From NCBI GenBank assembly GCA_005881235.1, contig VBEQ01000006.1:1-7460 (forward strand): a stretch of DNA of 7,460 nt, written 5' to 3'. The notes beneath the pieces are model-generated. The model was given only the letters and a program-made list of their open reading frames with translations. It made no database searches and was not told the DNA's origin. Every line of letters begins with the position of its first letter. Position 1 is the stretch's first letter. This DNA comes from Chloroflexota bacterium. Lineage in GTDB: Bacteria; Chloroflexota; Dormibacteria; CF-121. Shown here one piece after another: positions 1 to 5,731 of this stretch. The position numbers were made by a program, and so were the translations under genes.

Positions 1-318
1 GAAGAGCGGCCCCTCGTCTTCGGTCATGAGGACGATCGGCGTGTCCTCCCGATACATGATGTCCGCGCCCGACTCCAGCGAGTCGGCGACGTTGCGCCCC
101 GGCAGCGGCCTGCGCATGTACTGCTCAACAGGCCCGCTGCCATCGGCGAACGCGGCGAGGGCTTCCCGGTGCCCGAAGAGACCGACAAAGGTACCGCTCT
201 TGACCACCAGGAGCGCGTCGGCGCCCGAGGCTGTCAATCGCTTGAGGGCATCGGCCGCACTCACGTCCGCGGGACAGGTCGGACCGATGGGCTGCAGAAC
301 TCGGCTGAGGGTCGGCAT
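1..318 (-). CDS. CBS-domain protein, second gene of a CBS pair (3' end cut by window edge)
   Basis: The reading frame stays open for 106 codons from an ATG at 318 to the left edge, so the C-terminus is missing. Two CBS-like repeats can be seen. The first covers about residues 4-58 and includes ADALLVVKSGTFVGLFGHRE, the usual strand-glycine-strand-helix pattern. The second begins near residue 63 (VEQYMRRPLPGRN) and reaches PIVLMTEDEGPLF before the cut. CBS pairs (Bateman modules) usually bind adenosine nucleotides or act as regulatory sensors. Here the first repeat reads FGHRE where the nucleotide-contacting S/T-x-x-D is usual, so ligand binding may be altered. Its ATG overlaps the stop of the upstream CBS gene by one base (TGATG), implying one transcript and translational coupling. 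The family call is fairly firm; the ligand and target are unknown. Confidence 0.72.
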   Translation of the reverse strand, partial: MPTLSRVLQPIGPTCPADVSAADALKRLTASGADALLVVKSGTFVGLFGHREALAAFADGSGPVEQYMRRPLPGRNVADSLESGADIMYREDTPIVLMTEDEGPLF

Positions 319-710
319 CAGGCGGCCGCCATCGCGAACGCGACGTCGCGCGCCGTCAGGGCCCCAAGTGGCATACCGGAAGAGGTCGTGACGAGGATCA
401 CCTGCCGCCCGCTGTCGCGCAGCACGCGCACCGCGTCCGCCAGCGGCAGTTCCGGGCGCACCTCCGGCAGCGGCGTGCGCACGATATCGGCCGCCCGCCC
501 ACCCAGCTCCGCCCGCACGTAGCGCTGCAGGACGTCCAGATAGGAGACATAGCCCAGAGAGCGCTGGTCGACGATGACGGGCAGTTCGTAGACCCGGTTC
601 TGCGCCATCATCCTGGCCGCCTGGGCAAGGCTGGTGCTGGGGAAGCAGAACGCGAACTGGCCGGACATCGCCTGCTCGACCGTGCGCGCGTCCCGGAGCG
701 CCGTGGGCAT
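318..710 (-). CDS. CBS-domain pair protein
   Basis: A 130-residue protein made almost entirely of two CBS repeats. The first spans about residues 8-65, with VYELPVIV followed by LGYVSYLDV. The second spans about 73-127, with RQVILVTTS followed by PLGALTARDV. Each carries the S/T-x-x-D signature that contacts ribose/adenine in nucleotide-binding CBS domains (S56-x-x-D59 and T119-x-x-D122). There is no attached enzyme or transporter domain, so it is a stand-alone sensor module, probably cytosolic. It is the first gene of a pair: its stop overlaps the start of a second CBS gene, and the two may form a hetero-oligomer (inference). The ATG at 710 lies 8 nt after a perfect TATAAT on the same strand with no Shine-Dalgarno, suggesting an almost leaderless mRNA. 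The domain call is confident; the cellular role is unknown. Confidence 0.85.
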   Translation of the reverse strand: MPTALRDARTVEQAMSGQFAFCFPSTSLAQAARMMAQNRVYELPVIVDQRSLGYVSYLDVLQRYVRAELGGRAADIVRTPLPEVRPELPLADAVRVLRDSGRQVILVTTSSGMPLGALTARDVAFAMAAA

Positions 711-718
711 CGCTCGAA

Positions 719-724
719 ATTATA
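719..724 (-). promoter_or_regulatory. -10 promoter element for the CBS operon
   Basis: The minus strand reads TATAAT here, a perfect -10 hexamer 8 nt before the ATG at 710. Transcription would begin within a couple of bases of the start codon. No good -35 is visible; the position 17 bp upstream reads GAGGAT. A 13-bp palindrome, GGTGGGCACCACC (725-737), fills most of the spacer and could be an operator. Confidence 0.5.
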
Positions 725-737
725 GGTGGGCACCACC
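725..737. repeat. 13-bp palindrome next to the CBS -10 box (possible operator)
   Basis: GGTGG-GCA-CCACC is a perfect 5-3-5 inverted repeat directly upstream of the TATAAT of the CBS operon. A dimeric repressor bound here would block RNA polymerase. It is short and high in GC, so chance is a real alternative. Confidence 0.35.
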
Positions 738-798
738 CGTCATCCTCCCGGCAGCCGACTGTAACGGCGGCGTGACGGGTATGGAGGCAGTGCCCCGT

Positions 799-804
799 TA
801 TATC
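799..804 (+). promoter_or_regulatory. Possible -10 element for the small membrane protein gene
   Basis: TATATC lies 8 nt before the proposed TTG start at 813, the same spacing as TATAAT to ATG in the divergent CBS gene. No convincing -35 is present. An inverted repeat ACGGG/CCCGT (775-779 and 794-798) sits just upstream. Confidence 0.35.
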
Positions 805-812
805 AGTCGGAG

Positions 813-1088
813 TTGGCCAAGAACCTCGCCGAATCGTCGACGTCTGACCTGGACCTGCCCCGCGACCTGCGGGGCTTTCGTGCCCGTATCTATCTCCCCT
901 ACCGCAGCGGCATCTACCGCTTCATCCGCATGCTCGGCCTGGTCACCTTGCTCGCTTCGTCGCTGGGGCTTTTGGCGGCGGTCGCCGGCTTTCCCATCAA
1001 CTGGGTGAGCATGCTGCTCGCCCTGGTCGCCAGCCTGGTCCTGATCGGCTTCAGCGTCCGTCCCAGTCTGCGAAAGCCAAAGTTCTAA
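813..1088 (+). CDS. Small two-helix membrane protein, unknown function
   Basis: A 91-residue protein with a polar N-terminal part (about residues 1-38, containing DLPRDLRGFRARIYLPYRSG) followed by two hydrophobic segments, about 40-60 (LGLVTLLASSLGLLAAVAGF) and 65-82, and a basic tail ending RKPKF. This suggests a hairpin inner-membrane protein with cytoplasmic ends by the positive-inside rule. I do not recognise the family. The start is uncertain: no in-frame ATG or GTG exists between the upstream stop (762-764) and the hydrophobic part. TTG at 813 is the best candidate and has a -10-like hexamer 8 nt upstream. CGGAG (808-812) touches the start codon, too close to act as an ordinary ribosome site. 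It is divergent from the CBS operon and overlaps the convergent amidohydrolase by 4 bp. Confidence 0.65.
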   Translation: MAKNLAESSTSDLDLPRDLRGFRARIYLPYRSGIYRFIRMLGLVTLLASSLGLLAAVAGFPINWVSMLLALVASLVLIGFSVRPSLRKPKF

Positions 1089-2269
1089 TCGGGCTGTAGC
1101 AGGCGCAGCACGGCTGCGGTCATGACCTGGAGGCCGATGGGCAGGCAGCGCTCATCGATCCGGAACTCGGGCGTGTGGTGGACCACGGGCGCTCCCTCTG
1201 GCGCCCCGCCCAGCAGGAAGAAGCAGCCTGGACGCGCCTCGAGGAAGTAAGCGAAGTCCTCCCCCACCATCAGCGGCTCCATCGGCACCACGGCGTCCTT
1301 GCCCACGACGCCAATGGCTGCCTCACTCACCAGGCTCGCGATCGCCGGATCATTGATGGTCGGCGGCGTTCCCGAGTCGTGCCGGAAATCGCTGCTGCCT
1401 CGCATGGTGCCGGCAATCCCTTCCGCCACCTGAGCGATCCGCTCCAGCAGGTGCCGCCGCAACGCCGCATCGAACGTCCGCAGCGTGCCCTGGAGGACGA
1501 CCTCGCCGGCGACGATGTTGGCGGCGGAGCCGCCGTGCACGCTGCCCAGCGTGATCACCACCGGCGCCATCGGGGACGCCTCGCGGCTGACCAGCGTCTG
1601 CAACGCGGTTACCACCTCGGCTGCGATGACGACCGCGTCGACGGTCAGGTGGGGCTGCGCGCCGTGACCGCCTCTTCCGCGAATGATCAGCGTGAACATG
1701 TCGGCACTCGCCATCACGACACGCGGCGGCACCGTGACCTGGCCGGTAGGCAGCTGCGACCACACGTGCAGCCCGATCACGCGGTCGATGCCCTCGAGGA
1801 CGCCGGCGTCGATCATCGGCTTGGCGCCACCGGCCTGCTCCTCGGCCGGCTGAAAGGCAAAGCGAACCATCCCCGGGAGCTCGTGCCGGCGCTGGGACAG
1901 CGTGCGGGCGAGCTCCAACGCGATCGCCAAGTGGACGTCGTGGCCGCAGGCGTGCATGACGCCGGCGCGCCTCGATCGAAACGGCACGTCCGCCGTTTCG
2001 GTGAGCGGGAGGCCGTCCATGTCGGCGCGCACCAGCACCGCTCGCCCGGGCCGCTCTCCGCGGATGTCGGCCACCACGCCGGTCCCGCCGACGCCCTTCG
2101 TCATTTTGTCGACCCCCAGCGCATCGAGCCGCTCGGCGATATAGTGCGCGGTCTCAATTTCTTTGAAGCTCAGCTCCGGTGCGGCGTGCAGCTCGCGCCG
2201 ATGCGTGATGAGATGCTGCATGGCGGCCGCGTCTGGCTCATGCACCGCGGGCCGTGGCTTCGAGGCCAT
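1085..2269 (-). CDS. M20-family metal-dependent amidohydrolase (M20D type)
   Basis: A 394-residue protein of normal length for the M20D aminoacylase/hippurate-hydrolase group, which cleaves N-acyl or related amide bonds of amino acids with a di-metal centre in the cytosol. Visible motifs in order are: RRELHAAPELSFKE (24-37); VRADMDGLPL (80-89); MHACGHDVH with metal ligands C108 and H110; PAEEQAGGA with E143/E144 (base and ligand); GLHVW with H168; the dimerisation-domain GGHGAQPH (200-207); VGEDFAYF (335-342); and HHTPEF with a C-terminal ligand H364 or H365. All key positions are present, so it should be active. The substrate cannot be read from the sequence: N-acyl amino acids, indole-acetyl conjugates and diaminopimelate intermediates are all used in this family. 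The ATG at 2269 lacks a Shine-Dalgarno and is 28 bp from the divergent LigD start. Confidence 0.9.
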   Translation of the reverse strand: MASKPRPAVHEPDAAAMQHLITHRRELHAAPELSFKEIETAHYIAERLDALGVDKMTKGVGGTGVVADIRGERPGRAVLVRADMDGLPLTETADVPFRSRRAGVMHACGHDVHLAIALELARTLSQRRHELPGMVRFAFQPAEEQAGGAKPMIDAGVLEGIDRVIGLHVWSQLPTGQVTVPPRVVMASADMFTLIIRGRGGHGAQPHLTVDAVVIAAEVVTALQTLVSREASPMAPVVITLGSVHGGSAANIVAGEVVLQGTLRTFDAALRRHLLERIAQVAEGIAGTMRGSSDFRHDSGTPPTINDPAIASLVSEAAIGVVGKDAVVPMEPLMVGEDFAYFLEARPGCFFLLGGAPEGAPVVHHTPEFRIDERCLPIGLQVMTAAVLRLLQPD

Positions 2270-2297
2270 CGCAAACTATTCTGGCAAACTGGATTCG

Positions 2298-5000
2298 ATG
2301 GCCCGTTCGCTCGCCGAGTACCAGCGCAAACGCGACTTCAGCAAAACGCCTGAGCCGAAAGGCACCCCCGAGCCTACCGGCCAGAACCGCTTCGTCGTCC
2401 AGAAACACTGGGCGACCCGACTCCATTACGACTTCCGCCTGGAAATGGACGGCGTTCTCGTCAGCTGGGCCATTCCCAAGGGACCAACCTTGAACCCCGC
2501 GGAAAAGCGCCTCGCCGCCCATGTCGAGGACCACCCGGTCAGCTACTACGACTTCGAGGGCACTATCCCCAAGGGCGAGTACGGCGGCGGCACGGTGATG
2601 ATCTGGGACTGGGGCACCTTTGAGCTCGAGGAGAGCACGCCGGCCGAGTCGCTCAAACGGGGCGAGGTGAAGTTCCGTCTCAACGGCGTCCGGCTACGCG
2701 GACGCTATGCCCTGGTGCGCACCCGTTCCGAAAAAGACTGGTTGCTGATCAAGAAGAAAGATGAGGCGGCTGATCCGAATTTCGACATCGAGAAATTCAC
2801 CACCTCCGTGAAGACGGGACGCACCAAAGAGGAGATCGAGCAGGGGAAGGATGCCGTGTGGTCGAGCAGCCGTGCTCAGGGCGAGGGCGGACTGATCAAC
2901 CTCGCCAACGCCGAAAAAAGCCCCATGCCCAAAAGCCTCGACCCGATGAAGGCGCAGCTGGTCGATGAACCATTCGATAACGACCGTTGGCTCTTCGAAG
3001 TCAAATGGGACGGCATCAGGCTGATCAGCTTCATCGACAACGGGAAGGTCTCACTCCAGACCCGTTCCGGCCGGATCGTCGACAACGAATATCCGCAGCT
3101 GCAGGCGATCAGTGGGCTGGTCAAGGTGAAGCAGGCCGTGCTCGACGGCGAGATTGTCGCCCTCGACGACGAGGGCCGTCCGTCCTTCCAGTTACTGCAG
3201 AACCGGGAACGGGACAAGAGACCCCTGCAGTACGTCGTATTCGACATCGTCTATGCCGACGGCCAGCGGCTCTTCAAAGTGCCGCTCGAGGACCGAAAGC
3301 GGCTTCTCCGCAACCTGTTTGTCGACACCTCGCTGCTGAAGTACTCCGAACACGTCCTCGGCGAAGGCAAGGCGTTCTTCAAGGCGGCCCAGCAGAATCA
3401 CCTGGAGGGGATCGTCGCCAAGCTGCGTGACAGCTCCTACCAACCGGGAGTGCGCAGCAGCGCCTGGCTGAAGATCAAAGCCGTCCTTCAGCAAGAGGTC
3501 GTCGTCGGCGGCTTCACCGCGCCACGCAACAGCCGGAAATATTTCGGCGCGCTCATCGTCGGCGTCTTCGAGAACGGCAAGTTCGTGTACACCGGCCACG
3601 TGGGCGGCGGGTTCGACGAAAAGACCCTCGCCGAGCTCTACAAACTGATGAAGCCGCTGATCGTCAAGTCGCCGCCCTTCGCCGGACCGCCACCGCACGC
3701 CAATGAGAAACCCACCTGGGTGAAACCGAAATTGGTCGTCGAGGTCAAGTTCAGCGAATGGACGCGCGACGGCGTCATGCGCCAGCCGGTCTTCCTCGGA
3801 CTCCGCGATGACGTGGATCCGCGCGAGGTCCGGCGAGAACTCCCCGGCGACACGGATCGTGAAACGGCGCGGGCCAAAGCCACTGTCGCGGCCACGCCGA
3901 AACCCCCGGCTCGCGCCGCAGCCTCGCGCGCCCGGGTCGCCAGAAAGACATCAACGCGGACGTTGCGCCCCGCCGCGGCGGCACCCCGAAAGGCAGCGGC
4001 TCCAGACATCCCCGATACGCCGCTGAGTCGGGCGGCGGCTAAAATCGCGAAGCAGCTCGGCACCACCATCCGCGGGGCGACTCGAGCCGAGCTCGAGGCG
4101 CTGGATGCGATCAAGAAAGAAGGCAACTGGGAGATCGGTGGGCGCACGGTACACCTGACGAACCTGGACAAGCTCCTCTTCCCCGAGGACCGCTACTCGA
4201 AGCGCGATTTGATCCGCTACTACGTCCAGGTCGCGCCCGTGATGATTCCCCACTACAGCCGGCGGCCGCTCTCCATGAACCCGCACCCGGATGGCATCCA
4301 TGGCAAGAGCTACTGGGTGAAGGACAAGCCGGATTACGCTCCCGAATGGATCCCCACTTTTCGCTACCAGGATCAGAAAAGCCTGAAAGACTGGATCCTC
4401 ATCGAGGAGGTGGCCACGCTGGCCTGGCTCGCGAACCATGCGGTGATCGATATGCATCCGTGGTACTCACGGGTGGACAAACCGGAGTACCCCGATTGGT
4501 CCGTGGTGGATCTCGACCCGGCCGAGGGCGCGACCTTTAACGATGTGATCGCGGTGGCGAAGGTGGTGAAGAGCGCGCTCGACCACCTCAAGCTGAAGGC
4601 CGTGCTGAAAACGACCGGCCAGAGTGGGCTGCACGTCTACATCCCCATCGAGCGGCGCTACACCCTGGAGGAAAGCCGCGACTTCGTCGCCAAGCTAGCT
4701 CACACGATCGCGGAGTTGATGCCCGACAAGGTCACCGAGGTCTGGGAGGTCAAGCGCCGCACCGGCAAGATCCGCATCGACTACACGCAGAACGTGATCA
4801 ACAAGACGCTGGCCGGTCCCTACTCGGTCCGGCCCGCGATGCACGCGCCCGTCTCGACGCCGATCACCTGGAAGGAGCTCGATGATCCGCAGCTGCGACC
4901 CGATCGGTGGACGATCAAAACGCTCGGCGACCGGCTGCTCGAGGTCGGCGATCTCTTTCACGAGGCCCTGATCGTGCGCCAACGTCTGCCGGCCATCTGA
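2298..5000 (+). CDS. ligD: LigD, NHEJ DNA ligase/polymerase/phosphoesterase (PE-LIG-POL)
   Basis: A 900-residue multi-domain enzyme that processes and seals double-strand breaks in bacterial non-homologous end joining, normally with Ku. The N-terminal 3'-phosphoesterase domain (about 1-170) keeps all known active-site positions: H37, H43, D45, R47, H79 and Y83. The ATP-dependent ligase domain (about 210-515) has adenylation motif EVKWDG with nucleophile K236, LDGE (E285), VFDIVYADG, EGIVAK (370-375) and WLKIK (390-394), then an OB fold. An Ala/Arg/Pro/Lys-rich linker of about 90 residues (515-605) leads to the primase-type polymerase domain (about 608-900) with NLDKLLFPE, catalytic D738 and D740 in VVDLDP, SGLHVYIP (H779), and D828 in RIDYTQN. 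This is the Pseudomonas-type order; mycobacteria have POL first. I chose the ATG at 2298 because family similarity begins just after it; the frame is open 45 codons further up, but that stretch lies across the 5' end of the amidohydrolase gene. Confidence 0.96.
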   Translation: MARSLAEYQRKRDFSKTPEPKGTPEPTGQNRFVVQKHWATRLHYDFRLEMDGVLVSWAIPKGPTLNPAEKRLAAHVEDHPVSYYDFEGTIPKGEYGGGTVMIWDWGTFELEESTPAESLKRGEVKFRLNGVRLRGRYALVRTRSEKDWLLIKKKDEAADPNFDIEKFTTSVKTGRTKEEIEQGKDAVWSSSRAQGEGGLINLANAEKSPMPKSLDPMKAQLVDEPFDNDRWLFEVKWDGIRLISFIDNGKVSLQTRSGRIVDNEYPQLQAISGLVKVKQAVLDGEIVALDDEGRPSFQLLQNRERDKRPLQYVVFDIVYADGQRLFKVPLEDRKRLLRNLFVDTSLLKYSEHVLGEGKAFFKAAQQNHLEGIVAKLRDSSYQPGVRSSAWLKIKAVLQQEVVVGGFTAPRNSRKYFGALIVGVFENGKFVYTGHVGGGFDEKTLAELYKLMKPLIVKSPPFAGPPPHANEKPTWVKPKLVVEVKFSEWTRDGVMRQPVFLGLRDDVDPREVRRELPGDTDRETARAKATVAATPKPPARAAASRARVARKTSTRTLRPAAAAPRKAAAPDIPDTPLSRAAAKIAKQLGTTIRGATRAELEALDAIKKEGNWEIGGRTVHLTNLDKLLFPEDRYSKRDLIRYYVQVAPVMIPHYSRRPLSMNPHPDGIHGKSYWVKDKPDYAPEWIPTFRYQDQKSLKDWILIEEVATLAWLANHAVIDMHPWYSRVDKPEYPDWSVVDLDPAEGATFNDVIAVAKVVKSALDHLKLKAVLKTTGQSGLHVYIPIERRYTLEESRDFVAKLAHTIAELMPDKVTEVWEVKRRTGKIRIDYTQNVINKTLAGPYSVRPAMHAPVSTPITWKELDDPQLRPDRWTIKTLGDRLLEVGDLFHEALIVRQRLPAI

Positions 5001-5003
5001 CCC

Positions 5004-5324
5004 GTGACTGACGGCCGCACGGTCCCCGCCGATCTCCCCGCGATGCAGGCTTTCATCGACGCCTGGATCAAGCGACGCGGAGACTACTGGTCACCCCTCT
5101 CGCAATATGCGCGATTGGCGGAGGAGGTCGGTGAGCTCGGCCGCGAGCTGAATTTTCAATTCGGCGACAAGCCACGTGCCGCCAAGGACGCGTCCGGCTC
5201 CGCCGCTGATGAGCTCGGTGATGTGCTCTTCATCGTCATCCTGCTGGCCAATTACCTGGGCATTGACCTCACCTCCGCGCTGACGGGGACCCTGAAAAAG
5301 TACGAGAGGCGGTCGCAGACGTGA
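5004..5324 (+). CDS. MazG-type nucleotide pyrophosphohydrolase
   Basis: A 106-residue protein with the all-helical MazG fold signature. EEVGE gives the E40-E41-x-x-E44 metal-binding motif inside RLAEEVGELGRELN, and ADELGDVLF gives E70-x-x-D73. A hydrophobic helix, ILLANYLGIDL, follows. Members hydrolyse (d)NTPs to the monophosphate and pyrophosphate and often remove non-canonical nucleotides. This is a minimal single-domain form, close in size to the short YpjD/iMazG-like group. The start is a GTG at 5004, three bases after the LigD stop; an ATG at 5043 would also leave the domain intact, and neither has a clear Shine-Dalgarno. The spacing implies co-transcription with ligD, so nucleotide-pool cleaning during end repair is plausible but inferred. 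Substrate specificity cannot be predicted. Confidence 0.85.
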   Translation: MTDGRTVPADLPAMQAFIDAWIKRRGDYWSPLSQYARLAEEVGELGRELNFQFGDKPRAAKDASGSAADELGDVLFIVILLANYLGIDLTSALTGTLKKYERRSQT

Positions 5325-5325
5325 C

Positions 5326-5354
5326 GTCCTGCACTGCTTATCCACAGGACTTTT
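5326..5354 (+). terminator. Weak terminator-like hairpin after the ligD-MazG unit
   Basis: GTCCTG (5326-5331) pairs with CAGGAC (5345-5350), a 6-bp stem with a 13-nt loop, followed at once by TTTT. It starts two bases after the MazG stop codon. The stem is short and the U-run only four long, so termination would be partial. Confidence 0.4.
5338..5346 (+). promoter_or_regulatory. DnaA-box-like 9-mer
   Basis: TTATCCACA matches the consensus DnaA box exactly. It overlaps the loop and 3' arm of the preceding hairpin. A poor second match, TTTTCCACC on the minus strand (5374-5382), lies 27 bp on. No dnaA, dnaN, rpmH or AT-rich unwinding region is in view, so this is not evidence of an origin. A single chance match in 7.5 kb is not unlikely. 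Confidence 0.25.
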
Positions 5355-5366
5355 GCACTGCCTGTG

Positions 5367-5376
5367 AGCAGCTGGT
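5367..5376. repeat. Near-palindrome copy 1 (AGCAGCTGGT)
   Basis: Matches the perfect palindrome at 5418-5427 in 9 of 10 bases. The copies are 51 bp apart start to start, roughly five helical turns, upstream of the promoter at 5542. The arms can also pair (CAGCTGGT with ACCAGCTG). Confidence 0.35.
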
Positions 5377-5417
5377 GGAAAAAGTACCGCAACAAATGTT
5401 CCGTCTGGACGGGTCTA

Positions 5418-5427
5418 ACCAGCTGGT
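5418..5427. repeat. Palindrome copy 2 (ACCAGCTGGT)
   Basis: A perfect 10-bp palindrome about 115 bp upstream of the -35 element. Together with the copy at 5367 it could form a two-site operator or looping site for a dimeric regulator. No regulator gene is in view. Confidence 0.35.
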
Positions 5428-5541
5428 CGTATTCTCATGTCCCGCTCGATCGAACATCGGGTTCCTTGGGGAGAGGGGTCAAGTCAAGGAGTGCGGCGGC
5501 ACGGGAAGAGTTCCATGTTTATCGTTTGCGGTTTTATTGGC

Positions 5542-5571
5542 TTGACAGCGGCTCAAAGCCGGGCATAGAAT
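5542..5571 (+). promoter_or_regulatory. Strong sigma-70-type promoter
   Basis: A perfect -35 TTGACA (5542-5547) is followed, after an 18-bp spacer, by -10 TAGAAT (5566-5571), one base from consensus. Transcription should start near 5578. A T-rich stretch just upstream (5518-5540) could act as an UP element. The spacer contains the 5-3-5 palindrome CGGCTCAAAGCCG (5549-5561), a possible operator. This is by far the best promoter in the window and drives the leader and the 101-residue gene. Confidence 0.75.
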
Positions 5572-5577
5572 GCGGCA

Positions 5578-5731
5578 AACCTATATGTTGTGCTGGATCG
5601 GATCGTCAAGCCCCACATTTAGGGGGAGGTAGCGGACCAAGGCTCACGCGCTTGAACGGGAAACTACCGGCGGCGGCAGACGCCGGACGGCACGCAGTGT
5701 GCCGGCGCTCTTTGTGAGCTAGGGGGAGACC
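5578..5731 (+). ncRNA. Unidentified structured 5' leader (candidate cis-regulatory RNA)
   Basis: Pairing found by eye gives a three-way junction. P1 is 5641-5647 with 5714-5720 (GGCTCAC/GTGAGCT). P2 is 5648-5651 with 5705-5708 (GCGC/GCGC). P3 is 5667-5672 with 5681-5686 (CCGGCG/CGCCGG). P4 is 5688-5693 with 5699-5704 (CGGCAC/GTGCCG). Upstream, CCCC (5611-5614) pairs with GGGG (5622-5625). Alternatives exist: GGTAG (5628-5632) can pair with CTACC (5664-5668), which competes with P1, P2 and P3, and CCCC could instead reach the second G-run at the ribosome site. TAGGGGGAG occurs twice, exactly 100 nt apart (5620-5628 and 5720-5728), the second being the Shine-Dalgarno. P1 abuts that site. I could not match the leader to a riboswitch class I know; ligand and function are unknown. 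Confidence 0.5.
5721..5728 (+). promoter_or_regulatory. Strong Shine-Dalgarno for the 101-residue gene
   Basis: AGGGGGAG lies three bases before the ATG at 5732. It is the only strong ribosome-binding site in the window and fixes the start. It directly follows the closing stem of the structured leader. Confidence 0.8.

Larger units (their letters stand above)
5325..5731. other. Non-coding regulatory region of about 400 bp
   Basis: No convincing gene lies between the MazG stop and the 101-residue gene. Open frames here (5321-5545 and 5364-5717) are Cys/Ser/Arg-rich, resemble nothing I know, and run across the promoter or the structured leader. The stretch has longer A/T runs than its neighbours. 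Its contents are listed separately: hairpin, DnaA-box-like site, paired palindromes, promoter and structured leader. Confidence 0.7.

Noticed and set aside
634..1008. 124-codon frame overlapping the small membrane protein gene
   Set aside because: It runs antisense into the CBS gene and its composition is shadow-like; the 813 frame has clean hydrophobic segments and a polar head.
2163..2297. 45-codon N-terminal extension of LigD
   Set aside because: It lies across the 5' part of the well-supported amidohydrolase gene, is Cys/Ser/Arg-rich, and has no similarity to LigD. Family similarity begins just after the ATG at 2298.
1175..2353. 392-codon plus-strand open frame opposite the amidohydrolase
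   Set aside because: His/Arg/Asp-rich composition with no motif. It is the usual long antisense frame in high-GC DNA.
5325..5460. Replication origin
   Set aside because: Only one perfect DnaA box, no box cluster, no AT-rich unwinding element, and no dnaA/dnaN/rpmH neighbours.
5515..5568. 17-codon ORF (ATG at 5515) as a leader peptide
   Set aside because: It lies upstream of and across the promoter, so it would not be in the transcript from 5578.
5574..5580. GGCAAAC as the start of a c-di-GMP-I riboswitch
   Set aside because: The other conserved segments (GACGCAAAGC-like and the receptor helix) are absent downstream, and this segment straddles the predicted transcription start.
5615..5675. 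Resemblance to the yybP-ykoY manganese riboswitch (TTTAGGGGGAGGTAGC versus AAAGGGGAGTAGC)
   Set aside because: The 3' strand that should pair with the GGGGAG segment and the conserved loop sequences are not found, and the downstream gene is not a metal transporter. A covariance-model scan would settle it.
5364..5717. 117-codon open frame in the intergenic region
   Set aside because: It crosses a near-consensus promoter and the structured leader, has odd composition and no ribosome site, and is rejected together with the overlapping frame 5321-5545.
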